A stretch of 15,887 bases of DNA. Source: RGIG3135 sp964477115. Lineage in GTDB: Bacteria; Actinomycetota; Coriobacteriia; Coriobacteriales; Eggerthellaceae. The number at the start of each line of letters is the position of its first letter. The stretch's first letter is position 1. The translations under genes and the position numbers were made by a program. The notes below the pieces were generated by a model. The model did not search any database. It was not told where the DNA came from and worked only from the letters and a program-made list of their open reading frames with translations. The stretch covers positions 1 through 15,887 of the forward strand of contig CAYZCY010000034.1 in NCBI GenBank assembly GCA_964477115.1, in the 5' to 3' direction. Of this stretch, positions 7,692 through 14,426 are shown in pieces.

Positions 7692-9715
7692 CGAACACCA
7701 CCTCCCATCTGGGAAAGCAGCAGAAGCGCCGCGAGGACCAGGAAGGTCACTAGGATGTAGAGTATGTACACCCTGAAGTTGCCACCCTCCACCTTGCCGG
7801 CCGAGGCGCCAAGCCACGACACGAACGCGATAAACGGATCGCGGCCAGTGGGATCCTTCTCGCCAGCCGCCCTGCCCGCCTCGGGCGAAGAGCCGGAAAG
7901 GGCACGTGAGAAGCCAGACGCCCCTCCGAGGATAGCCGTCCTCATCTGGTACAGCGGGTGCATGAACATGTCAGCTTGAGCCGCGAAGGACGTGGAGGCC
8001 GGAGCCATGTCGGAAGTGGGCAGGTAGCCGCAGGCCCACGGGTCGCGGTCGGCGGCGATGCCGCCCGTCGCCTTGACCCTGCGCAGGACCGCAGCTGCCG
8101 CCACGGCAGCGACCAGGGCAAGCGCGACCAGGGGAAGCGAGACGCCCTCGGCGGAAAGCGGAGACGTCACGAACGCCCCAGAAGCAAGGGCCGTCGGGGC
8201 GTAGATGCCCACCGAAGAAGCGACGCCCTCTAGAACGGAAACCACCCACGGAGCGCCAACGCCCAAGAGGACGCAAAGCGCCGCCAGCGCGACCATTGCG
8301 ACCGTCATGGGCAACGGGGAATCGCCGGCACAGCGCGTCTCGACGGACCGGGATGCGCCGAGGAAAGTAACACCATAGGCCTTGACAAAGCACACGGCAG
8401 CCAGCGCGCCGGTTAGGGCGAGACAGACGACGCCAAAAGCAGCGCACGCCTTCACGAGCGCCCCGCCGGCGGAGGCGGCGCCAAACATGGCCTGGTAGGC
8501 GATCCACTCTGAGGCGAACCCGTTAAGCGGCGGGATGGCGGAGATGGCCAGCGCGCCGATAAGGAAGGTCGCGGAGGTTACGGGCATAAGGCGACCGAGG
8601 CCGCCGAGTTTGCGCATGTCACGCGTACCCACGCTGTGGAGGACGGAGCCAGCCCCCATAAACAGCAGGCCCTTGAAGGCGGCATGGTTCACCATGTGGA
8701 ACAGGGTCGCAACCATGCCCAGGGCTGCGACGATAGGCATGTCGCACGCCGTGGCAACCATGCAAGTGCCCAACCCCAGCAGGATTACTCCGATGTTCTC
8801 GACGGAGCTGTAAGCGAGCAGTTTCTTGATGTCGTTCTCCCCAAGCGCGTAGGCGACGCCGAGTACGGCGGTCGCAGCTCCGATGAACAGCACGCAGACG
8901 CCCCACCACGCCTGGCAGAATGCGGGGCCAATCAGGTCGAAAACCACTTTGATCATGCCGAACACGCCGATCTTGATCATGCCGCCCGACATGAGCGCCG
9001 ACACGTTGGAGGGCGCAGCGGGGTGGGCCTGAGGCAGCCAGGAGTGCAGCGGTACGATACCAGCCTTGCAACCGAAGCCGACGAAGGCGAGCAGGAACGC
9101 TGCAGATGCGACGCCCGGCGCGAAGTCGGCGGTTCTGAAGCTTTGGAACTCGAGACTTCCCGTAGCCGAGGCCATGACGAAGAACGACACAGCGATGAGC
9201 AGAAAGCCCACGTGCGCGACGATGAGGTACATAAGGCCGCCGCGACGAGCCTCCTCGGTGCCGTCGACGACCACGAGGAAGTACGACGAAAGCGACATGA
9301 GCTCGAAGAACACTAGGAACCAGAAGGCGTTATCGACGGTGACCACCAGGCACATTGACGCGATGAACACGTTCATGAAGAACCCGATGCGCCCGATGCC
9401 CTTGTCGAGGTACTCATCGAAGTAGGACAGCCCGTACACCCACGCGGCAAGAGCCAGCACGTTGATAAGCACCAGCATGAGGCCGGAAAGCGGGCTGAGC
9501 ATGAGCGTGAACGAGGCAAACGAAAGCGGCGTGCCGAACACGGCGAGCCCCGCGTTCCCGAAGATTCCGACGCAGCCCGCGGCGATGGCCATGAGCGCTG
9601 CGATTGCACCCAGCAAGCATGCGCACAGCTTCGAAGCACGCCTGCTTCGGTATGTGAACAACGAGATCGCGGCGCCCGCAGCGGAGGCGGCCACCGAGAA
9701 GAAGAGCAGGTTCAT
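7688..9715 (-). CDS. hyfB: Hydrogenase-4 membrane component B, antiporter-like (HyfB/HycC-like)
   Basis: This 675-residue protein, close in length to E. coli HyfB, is the large antiporter-like subunit of the membrane arm. In-membrane charges typical of the family are Glu138 in FFELMSLSSYF, Lys217 in GFGCKAGIVPLHSWLPQAH and Lys248 in SGGMIKIG. The C-terminal region (about residues 550-640) is a long soluble segment with Ala/Gly/Ser-rich stretches, followed by a last helix (VYILYILVTFLVLAALLLL), as in HycC/HyfB. The ATG at 9715 overlaps the preceding ferredoxin stop (ATGA) and has GGGGGAT upstream. It overlaps hyfC by 4 bases. It is one of two antiporter-like subunits in this operon. Confidence 0.95.
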   Translation of the reverse strand: MNLLFFSVAASAAGAAISLFTYRSRRASKLCACLLGAIAALMAIAAGCVGIFGNAGLAVFGTPLSFASFTLMLSPLSGLMLVLINVLALAAWVYGLSYFDEYLDKGIGRIGFFMNVFIASMCLVVTVDNAFWFLVFFELMSLSSYFLVVVDGTEEARRGGLMYLIVAHVGFLLIAVSFFVMASATGSLEFQSFRTADFAPGVASAAFLLAFVGFGCKAGIVPLHSWLPQAHPAAPSNVSALMSGGMIKIGVFGMIKVVFDLIGPAFCQAWWGVCVLFIGAATAVLGVAYALGENDIKKLLAYSSVENIGVILLGLGTCMVATACDMPIVAALGMVATLFHMVNHAAFKGLLFMGAGSVLHSVGTRDMRKLGGLGRLMPVTSATFLIGALAISAIPPLNGFASEWIAYQAMFGAASAGGALVKACAAFGVVCLALTGALAAVCFVKAYGVTFLGASRSVETRCAGDSPLPMTVAMVALAALCVLLGVGAPWVVSVLEGVASSVGIYAPTALASGAFVTSPLSAEGVSLPLVALALVAAVAAAAVLRRVKATGGIAADRDPWACGYLPTSDMAPASTSFAAQADMFMHPLYQMRTAILGGASGFSRALSGSSPEAGRAAGEKDPTGRDPFIAFVSWLGASAGKVEGGNFRVYILYILVTFLVLAALLLLSQMGGGVR

Positions 9716-10299
9716 CGACGATCATCCCCCTCTCTGGATTCAAGGGCCGCAAGGTCGGCGCGGCCCGCAAGGACTCGTTTGACGCGAGCCTCCCCGTTGG
9801 CTTCATCTGAGTCAACAAGGCGCAGCGCGTTAGTCAGGCAGGCCTCCACGCAGCGGGGGCCGCGCGGGTCTCGCTCGCAGAGGTCACACTTGACTGCAAC
9901 CTGTGCCACGCCGATTTGCCAGCGCAAGAGCGGATGCAGTTCCTCGGGAAGGTCGCAATGCGGGTGCGCCGTGCCGGCAACTCCCGCAATTCCAGTGCCA
10001 CCCATGCGGATAGCGCCAAAGGGGCACGCAAGCGCACAGAGTTTACACCCGATGCACTGATGCTCGTCGATGCGGACACATCCGTCATCGCCGCGCCCGA
10101 TGGATGCGGTCGGGCAGACCTTGGCGCACGGGGTGCCCTCGCAATGATGGCAGGACAGCGCAGCGTTGACGTCACCCTCCACGAGAGACAGTCGAGGCTC
10201 TCGCTGCCGCCCGGCATTCGCGTGGCCATCGCCGCAGGCCTTACGGCATTCGTCACATCCCGTGCAGCGACGGGGATCCGTAGCAATGTAGCGGTTCAC
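9712..10299 (-). CDS. Four-cluster ferredoxin subunit (HycB/HydN/HyfA-like), second copy
   Basis: This 195-residue iron-sulfur protein has sixteen cysteines arranged for four [4Fe-4S] clusters: CTGCDECRKAC (residues 12-22), CHHCEGTPCAKVC, CIGCKLCALAC and CDLCERDPRGPRCVEAC. This is the HycB/HydN/DmsB-type electron relay, which in formate hydrogenlyase links the formate dehydrogenase to the hydrogenase. The start is GTG at 10299, with AAAGGGGTGA upstream and only 3 bases after the previous gene's stop. The C-terminal tail is charged and lacks a membrane helix. It overlaps hyfB by 4 bases. Which of HycB, HydN or HyfA it corresponds to cannot be settled by eye, so no symbol is given. It is similar in layout to the neighbouring gene and may be an old tandem duplicate. 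Confidence 0.9.
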   Translation of the reverse strand: MNRYIATDPRRCTGCDECRKACGDGHANAGRQREPRLSLVEGDVNAALSCHHCEGTPCAKVCPTASIGRGDDGCVRIDEHQCIGCKLCALACPFGAIRMGGTGIAGVAGTAHPHCDLPEELHPLLRWQIGVAQVAVKCDLCERDPRGPRCVEACLTNALRLVDSDEANGEARVKRVLAGRADLAALESREGDDRR

Positions 10300-10302
10300 T
10301 TC

Positions 10303-10830
10303 TCACCCCTTTGCAGTCTCATAACGAAGAGCTGGATGCTGGAGATCGCAGGCCTCCTCGTCGCAAATCCTGACAATGAAGCCCTCGCTGTCGCGCTCGA
10401 CAACGCGAAGGACGTTAAAGCCGCATGCCTCGGCGCAAGCGGGCCCACCCTCGCGATCGACGCAGCGATCACACTTAATCACGACGGCCCTTGACGAGTG
10501 TCCCGTCGCGCCGCAGAATGCAACGTCGACAGCACCGTAAGGGCAGGCGGACACGCAGTTACGGCAGCCGATGCAGCGGGACATGTCGACGCCGACGCGT
10601 GCGTTCACCTCGTCCTGGAACAGCGCTCCTGCGGGGCAGGCTGCCGCGCATGGCGCATCCGTGCAATGACGGCACAGGATCGGGGCCGTATTTGTCCGAT
10701 TGACTTGAACAACCTTAAGGCGCGGAAGCGCCACATCACACTCGACCGAGTGCTTGGCCGTGCATGCGGCCATACACGACTTACAGGAAACGCACCTGCG
10801 CGGGTCGGCGGCTATGCTCTTGTTGCCCAT
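10303..10830 (-). CDS. Four-cluster ferredoxin subunit (HycB/HydN-like), first copy
   Basis: This 175-residue relay protein again has four cysteine quartets: CVSCKSCMAAC, CRHCTDAPCAAAC, CIGCRNCVSAC and CDRCVDREGGPACAEAC. I start it at the ATG at 10830 (MGNKSIAADPRRC), which has GGAGG about 6 bases upstream; a TTG at 10851 in the same frame would place that ribosome site inside the gene. Two such proteins side by side, right after a flavoprotein and before HyfB, suggest a wire from the flavoprotein to the hydrogenase. One of them could instead serve a formate dehydrogenase encoded elsewhere. The C-terminal DEEACDLQHPALRYETAKG adds one extra Cys outside the quartets. Confidence 0.9.
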   Translation of the reverse strand: MGNKSIAADPRRCVSCKSCMAACTAKHSVECDVALPRLKVVQVNRTNTAPILCRHCTDAPCAAACPAGALFQDEVNARVGVDMSRCIGCRNCVSACPYGAVDVAFCGATGHSSRAVVIKCDRCVDREGGPACAEACGFNVLRVVERDSEGFIVRICDEEACDLQHPALRYETAKG

Positions 10831-10907
10831 CTTTCCCTCCAACTCCCTCAAGAATTAGGCCGAGGTGCAGGGTGCTTCGGCCCCACACCGGATCGGCGGA
10901 TGGCGGC
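10831..10907 (-). other. Intra-operon spacer with hairpin
   Basis: This 77-base gap between the flavoprotein and the first ferredoxin is the longest spacing in the operon before hycI. It holds a stem GGCCGA (10858-10863) / TCGGCC (10877-10882), with an inner GCA/TGC pairing. The minus-strand sequence after it reads TAATTCTT, too weak a T-run for a confident terminator. It could attenuate, or be an RNA-processing site that lets the flavoprotein be made at a different level from the hydrogenase. Confidence 0.35.
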
Positions 10908-12788
10908 TTACTCAGCTGAAGGCCCCTCGTCCTTCGCCGTTTCGACGACGCCGCGCTGCTCGGGGCTCAAGAAGCCATAGCAGTCGCAACGCAGGCAGCG
11001 ACCACACTCCTGCACAGCCTCCTCAAGGGAAACGTCCTCCTCGACGTAGCCGAAGTCGCACTTGCGCAAGGACGCAGGCCGCTCCATGACCTCGACGCGG
11101 CCCGTGGGAGTCCGGTTGTTAGCGCCCGGCTCAGGCACTTCCACTCCGCAGTCGAGCTCGTGATCGAAGCCGAGGAAGTCGTCGATGTTGTAAGCCGCAG
11201 CCTTGCCCGCGCCGATAGCGCGAATGGCAGTGGCGGGGCCGGTCTGACAGTCGCCACCCACGAAGATGCCAGCGACGTCGGCGCCGATTTCGGTTTGGGC
11301 TGCCAAGTAGGCGTCAGCGGCGAACACTTTGCGGTCGGCCTTCATGCCGAAGTCTTCAAAGGGTCCGGAGACGGCCTCCTGACCGACTGCGATAAGCACC
11401 ACGTCGGCGGGAATGCGGATCTCGGGCTTGTCGGCGTTGATCGGCGCTGGGCGGCCGCCCTTGACGGGACCGATGTACTGCGGCTGTGCCACGACGCAGC
11501 GAGCGTGTCCGTTCTCGTCGGTCTCGATGGCCACTGGCGCCTGCAGGCACATGAGCTCGACACCCTCGCATACGGCGGCGTCGATCTCGGCATCGAGAGC
11601 AGTCATGTCCTCGCGGCGGCGGCGGTATACGACCGCCACCTCCTTGGCGTTGGCTCGCACGGCGGTGCGGGCGCAGTCCATGGCGACGTTGCCGCCGCCG
11701 ATAACGGCCACGCTCAGGCCGGTGAAGTCAGGATAGTCCCCGTCGCCGATCCTTCCCAGGATGTCAACGGCGGAGTAGACGCCCTCGGCCTCGACCCCTT
11801 CGAGCCTCAGCTTCTTGCCGACCTGCGCGCCGATGGCAACGTATACTGCGTCATAGGACGCGCGGATCCCACGCATCTGATCCTCGTCTATCTTGACCTC
11901 GGTCTTCACCTCGATGTTGCCAACAGAGAGGATGGCACGGATGTCCTCGTCGAGGCGCTCTCGCGGGAAACGGTAGGCGGGGATGCCGTAGCGCAACATG
12001 CCGCCGAGCTGCTTTCTGGCCTCGAAAACGGTGACGGAGTGACCCATAAGCGCAAGGAAGTACGCACAGGTAAGGCCTGACGGACCGCCGCCGATGACGG
12101 CGATGCGCCTGCCGGTATCGGGAAGACGCATAGGCACCTCGACGGTGTCGGCATGAGCCTGATCAACCGCAAACTTCTTGATGCCGCGAATGTTAATCGG
12201 CGCATCGATGACGTTGCGACGGCAGCGCCTCTCGCACGGATGCTCGCAAATGAGCGCGCACGCTGTGGGAAACGGGTTATCACGCCTGATCATTCGCACG
12301 GCACCCGCATAGTCGCCCGCGCCCGTGAGCGCAATATATGCGGGGATCTTGACGTGCGCCGGGCAAAGGGTCTCGCAGGGCACCATGCGATAATCAGCAT
12401 GGTTGCATACGCGACCGTTGACATGGGCCTCGAACTCCGCGGAGAACGTCTCCAGGGCCTTCAACGCGATGCTTCCGGCCTCGTAGCCGACGGCGCAATC
12501 GGAGAGATCCGAGGCGGCCCTCGCGTACTCCTCGAACTGTCTCAAGTCGGCCTCGTCAGCCTCAAGATCGATCATCTTCTGCAACAGCATAACCATGAGG
12601 GGCACCCCATGGTAGCAGGGTACGCATTTTCCGCACGACTGAGCGGTTGTCGCGTAAAGCCGAGTTATCAGGGCTTTCAACGGGCATGTATCGGGCGCTG
12701 TGGCCTCAAGCGCTCTGAGGCCGTGATCGATAGTGCCACCTAATCTTTTTTCGTCAACACCGGCGACATCAATAGTCATTCGACTCAT
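10908..12788 (-). CDS. NuoF-type Fe-S domain fused to GltD-like FAD/NAD(P)H oxidoreductase
   Basis: This 626-residue fusion is the first gene of the hydrogenase operon. Residues 1-115 resemble the C-terminal cluster domain of NuoF (SCGKCVPC, Cys52-55-58, plus Cys98 in SDCAVG), but the NADH/FMN part of NuoF is absent. Residues 130-200 form the GltD-type double cluster site (Cys138, 142, 177, 181, 185, 189). FAD binding follows at GGGPSG (233-238), then a nicotinamide site GGGNVAMD (364-371) with YRRRRED at 388-394, and the closing FAD motif GGDCQTGPATAIRAIGAGK from 511. The Arg-rich loop recalls NADP(H)-binding GltD. The C terminus has five more cysteines (577, 595, 598, 601, 603), possibly another cluster. 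The start follows GAGGGGGA. Likely role: passing electrons between NAD(P)H and the ferredoxin subunits. The partner and direction are inference. Confidence 0.88.
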   Translation of the reverse strand: MSRMTIDVAGVDEKRLGGTIDHGLRALEATAPDTCPLKALITRLYATTAQSCGKCVPCYHGVPLMVMLLQKMIDLEADEADLRQFEEYARAASDLSDCAVGYEAGSIALKALETFSAEFEAHVNGRVCNHADYRMVPCETLCPAHVKIPAYIALTGAGDYAGAVRMIRRDNPFPTACALICEHPCERRCRRNVIDAPINIRGIKKFAVDQAHADTVEVPMRLPDTGRRIAVIGGGPSGLTCAYFLALMGHSVTVFEARKQLGGMLRYGIPAYRFPRERLDEDIRAILSVGNIEVKTEVKIDEDQMRGIRASYDAVYVAIGAQVGKKLRLEGVEAEGVYSAVDILGRIGDGDYPDFTGLSVAVIGGGNVAMDCARTAVRANAKEVAVVYRRRREDMTALDAEIDAAVCEGVELMCLQAPVAIETDENGHARCVVAQPQYIGPVKGGRPAPINADKPEIRIPADVVLIAVGQEAVSGPFEDFGMKADRKVFAADAYLAAQTEIGADVAGIFVGGDCQTGPATAIRAIGAGKAAAYNIDDFLGFDHELDCGVEVPEPGANNRTPTGRVEVMERPASLRKCDFGYVEEDVSLEEAVQECGRCLRCDCYGFLSPEQRGVVETAKDEGPSAE

Positions 12789-12883
12789 AAAGTCCCCCTC
12801 GAATCGTAATGAGAACGCAAAGATCTACGCCACCTCACAAGAAGGGCGTGAAACGTCTCGAAACTATTCAATGATTGTTTATA

Positions 12884-12931
12884 TGATGCTCATTTGACGA
12901 CAGGGTACGCCCTGCCCCCAAATGAGCATCA
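12884..12931. repeat. 13-bp inverted repeat with nested hairpin, candidate operator
   Basis: The left arm TGATGCTCATTTG (12884-12896) and right arm CAAATGAGCATCA (12919-12931) are perfect reverse complements separated by 22 bases. Inside the spacer lies a second perfect hairpin, CAGGG-TACG-CCCTG (12901-12914). The arms sit immediately upstream of the AT-rich putative -10 of the hydrogenase operon. This could be a two-site operator for a dimeric or tetrameric regulator, or a structured RNA if transcribed. The regulator is not known from the sequence. Confidence 0.65.
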
Positions 12932-12941
12932 GACGCACCAC

Positions 12942-12970
12942 ACGGGAACGGGAGGTGATCCCGTTCCCGT
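12942..12970 (-). terminator. Strong hairpin after the 75-residue gene, terminator-like without T-run
   Basis: ACGGGAACGGG (12942-12952) and CCCGTTCCCGT (12960-12970) form a perfect 11-bp stem with a 7-base loop, starting 7 bases after the stop of the small gene. No T-run follows on the minus strand, so it may stop transcription only partly or protect the 3' end of the message. Confidence 0.5.
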
Positions 12971-12977
12971 AAGCATG

Positions 12978-13205
12978 CTATTCAGAACCCAGCTGGGCTA
13001 CGATCCCCTCTATGAAGCGCTCATCACCGTAAGGCACGTTAGTGCTCTTGTCTGAGTCCGCTTCTTTTGGCCCAGTGGCCTTTTTGCGAACAATAGAGCC
13101 AGGATCATCGGTGCCATTCATTCTCTTGATAAAGGCAGCTCCAGAAAAACTCCCCGAGGTAGCAGACTGAACTTTTGCCTTATCGACTTTAATAGCGTCG
13201 TTCAT
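12978..13205 (-). CDS. Hypothetical protein, 75 residues
   Basis: I do not recognise this family. The product is hydrophilic and mixed-charge, without a signal peptide, membrane helix or cysteine. It has a Ser/Gly-rich stretch (ATSGSFSGAAF, about residues 15-25), a Lys-rich middle (IVRKKATGPKEADSDK) and an acidic/hydrophobic end (DERFIEGIVAQLGSE). Support for a real gene is a proper ribosome site (AGGAAAGG, about 10 bases before the ATG), a strong hairpin just after the stop, and its place in an otherwise unexplained interval. Codon choice looks less GC-biased than in the hydrogenase genes. It lies between the zinc-ribbon gene and the hydrogenase promoter, all on one strand. A role as a peptide precursor or small regulator is possible but unsupported. 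Confidence 0.6.
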   Translation of the reverse strand: MNDAIKVDKAKVQSATSGSFSGAAFIKRMNGTDDPGSIVRKKATGPKEADSDKSTNVPYGDERFIEGIVAQLGSE

Positions 13206-13310
13206 GGTTCCAACCTTTCCTGCAGAACGGCTTTGAAAAAGCCCTGCTCTAATAACCCTTAAAGACTCAGAGGCATAGGCTATCCGCGCTCAAAGGCATA
13301 CTCGAACGTC
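13206..13310 (-). other. Spacer with hairpin upstream of the 75-residue gene
   Basis: The gap of 105 bases holds a stem GGCTTT-gaa-AAAGCC (13229-13243), extended by GCAG/CTGC (13222-13225 and 13244-13247) across a 3-base bulge. On the minus strand the loop side is T-rich, but no T-run follows. It sits about 20 bases ahead of the ATG, so it is more likely a leader structure than a terminator for the zinc-ribbon gene. Confidence 0.35.
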
Positions 13311-13532
13311 TTATTTCGGAGCACCGGGCGCACCCGGTGCTCCAGGAGCACCAGGAGCACCGGGTGCGCCAGGTGCGCCAGGAGCCGCCGGAGCTCCCGG
13401 AGCTGCCGCGAGCTCCCCCTTGCAGAAGGGGCACTTGGTGATTTGCATGCCACCCAGCTTGACCTCCTTGCCGCAGGAGGCGCAGGTGACGGAGGTAGCG
13501 CCGATGGCGCTATCTGCAGGCCTAAAACACAT
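13311..13532 (-). CDS. Small zinc-ribbon protein with Pro-Gly-Ala repeat tail
   Basis: This 73-residue protein begins MCFRPADSAIGA and carries two CxxC knuckles, Cys17/Cys20 (CASCG) and Cys34/Cys37 (CPFCK), enough for one zinc ion. From residue 45 to 72 it consists of nine Pro-Gly-Ala or Pro-Ala-Ala triplets ending in Pro-Lys. The ATG at 13532 has AAGGAG 9 bases upstream; the frame is open further to 13625, but that part would cover two hairpins and lacks a ribosome site. Small proteins opening MCFRP with a zinc ribbon are, to my recollection, seen in gut anaerobes, without known function. The tail looks flexible and may act as a linker or a low-complexity contact surface. The gene is bounded by hairpins on the upstream side. 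Confidence 0.78.
   Translation of the reverse strand: MCFRPADSAIGATSVTCASCGKEVKLGGMQITKCPFCKGELAAAPGAPAAPGAPGAPGAPGAPGAPGAPGAPK
13317..13400 (-). repeat. Tandem 9-base repeat coding for Pro-Gly-Ala
   Basis: Nine in-frame triplets of Pro-Gly/Ala-Ala are coded by near-identical 9-base units of the type CCTGGTGCT/CCGGGTGCA with changes mostly at third positions. Such an array can change length by slippage without breaking the frame. Confidence 0.8.
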
Positions 13533-13563
13533 AATGTATTCTCCTTGTCTTTCCTGAAAAGGA

Positions 13564-13580
13564 CCTCGCTTGACGCGAGG
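13564..13580 (-). terminator. Intrinsic-terminator-like hairpin between the SDR and zinc-ribbon genes
   Basis: CCTCGC-ttgac-GCGAGG is a perfect 6-bp stem with a 5-base loop. On the minus strand it is followed by TCCTTTTC, a modest T-run. It lies 58 bases after the short-chain dehydrogenase stop and ahead of the zinc-ribbon ribosome site, so it probably ends or attenuates the dehydrogenase message. Confidence 0.55.
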
Positions 13581-13589
13581 CCTTATATC

Positions 13590-13625
13590 GTGCCCGCCAG
13601 GCGGTGGAAGACGTCTGGCGGGCAC
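13590..13625 (-). terminator. Long GC-rich hairpin after the short-chain dehydrogenase
   Basis: GTGCCCGCCAG (13590-13600) and CTGGCGGGCAC (13615-13625) form a perfect 11-bp stem with a 14-base loop, beginning 12 bases after the SDR stop. No T-run follows directly, but the shorter hairpin with T-run is just beyond it. The pair together likely forms the 3' end of the upstream transcript. Confidence 0.55.
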
Positions 13626-13637
13626 GCAGCACCGATG

Positions 13638-14426
13638 CTAGCGAGTAAGGCCAGCACCGCCGCTGAGGCAGATAGTCTGCTTGTTGATGTACATGGACTC
13701 GTCAGAGGCGAGGAACACCATCAGCGGACCGGCGTCGCGATCGGCGTCTCCCGGCCAACCAGTCATGGGATAGAAGCCCTTCATCTGCTCCTTGAACACC
13801 TCGCGCTCGGCATCCGGCAGGTCGTCAATGTAGGCCTTGTAGAGGCGGGTCATGATGTGCGGGCAGATGGCATTCGCGCGGACGTTGTGCTCACGGGCCC
13901 AAACGTCGGCGATGGTGCGCGTCCAGGCAAGGTTGGCGCCCTTGGAGGTAGCGTACGCAGCCTGCCAGGCGGAACCGTTCAATCCCACGTCGGAGGCGTA
14001 GTTGATAATAGATCCCTTGTTGGTCTTCTGGAAGTGCTTGTAGGCAGCCTGATTCGTGAAGATGGTGCCATCGATATTGGTGGCCCAGAAGATCTTGAGC
14101 ATCTCGGGGGTGTAGTCCTCAGGCTTCGCGCGGTCGCTGTCGTAAGCGGCCAGGTGGGCGAGGCAGTCAAGGCCGCCCAGCTCCTCGATGATCTGCTCGA
14201 AGACGGGAAACACCTCGTCGGGGTTTCCCACGTCGCAGTGGTAGTACTTGGCGTAGCCAGGGCCCTCGGCGAGCTCGTTGGCCTCCTTCACCACGGCCTC
14301 GCCCTCTTCATCGCGAATGTCGATGACGGCGACGGCTGCGCCTTCCTTGACGTAGGAACGAACCGTACCGCCGCCGATACCACCGGCGCCGCCGGTGACG
14401 ATGATCTTATAATTTTCAAGTCTCAT
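13638..14426 (-). CDS. Short-chain dehydrogenase/reductase, NAD-type
   Basis: This 262-residue cytosolic oxidoreductase has the classical SDR plan. The nucleotide motif TGGAGGIG is at residues 11-18. An acidic residue, Asp36 in VIDIRD, sits at the end of the second strand, which favours NAD(H) over NADP(H). Catalytic residues are Asn117, Ser145, Tyr158 and Lys162 (YATSK). The usual NNAG motif reads HLAA (91-94). The substrate is not readable; sugars, polyols, steroids and bile acids are all oxidised by relatives. The ATG at 14426 follows GGCAGGAGAC; the frame remains open to 14552 but that part lies in a structured leader. It sits 165 bases after a zinc alcohol dehydrogenase and 105 before a zinc-ribbon gene. 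Confidence 0.92.
   Translation of the reverse strand: MRLENYKIIVTGGAGGIGGGTVRSYVKEGAAVAVIDIRDEEGEAVVKEANELAEGPGYAKYYHCDVGNPDEVFPVFEQIIEELGGLDCLAHLAAYDSDRAKPEDYTPEMLKIFWATNIDGTIFTNQAAYKHFQKTNKGSIINYASDVGLNGSAWQAAYATSKGANLAWTRTIADVWAREHNVRANAICPHIMTRLYKAYIDDLPDAEREVFKEQMKGFYPMTGWPGDADRDAGPLMVFLASDESMYINKQTICLSGGAGLTR

Larger units (their letters stand above)
12789..12977 (-). promoter_or_regulatory. Probable promoter/operator region of the hydrogenase operon
   Basis: This 189-base gap separates the small 75-residue gene from the operon. It contains a 13-bp perfect inverted repeat (12884-12896 and 12919-12931) and, next to its lower-coordinate arm, an AT-rich block reading TATAAAC on the minus strand (12883-12877), a possible -10 element. 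An untranslated leader of about 90 bases would follow, ending in the GAGGGGGA ribosome site. I see no convincing -35 box. Promoter placement is inference from position and composition. Confidence 0.5.

Noticed and set aside
12925..12940. Sigma-54-like site (TGG-N10-GCT on the minus strand) upstream of the hydrogenase operon
   Set aside because: The GG-N10-GC spacing fits, but only about 9 of 12 consensus bases match, it overlaps the inverted repeat, and the suspected actinobacterial host group generally lacks sigma-54. It would need revisiting if the genome encodes RpoN and an FhlA/HyfR-like activator.
13317..13400. Short tandem repeat considered as a CRISPR or intergenic satellite
   Set aside because: The units are 9 bases, have no spacers, and are in frame inside the zinc-ribbon gene.
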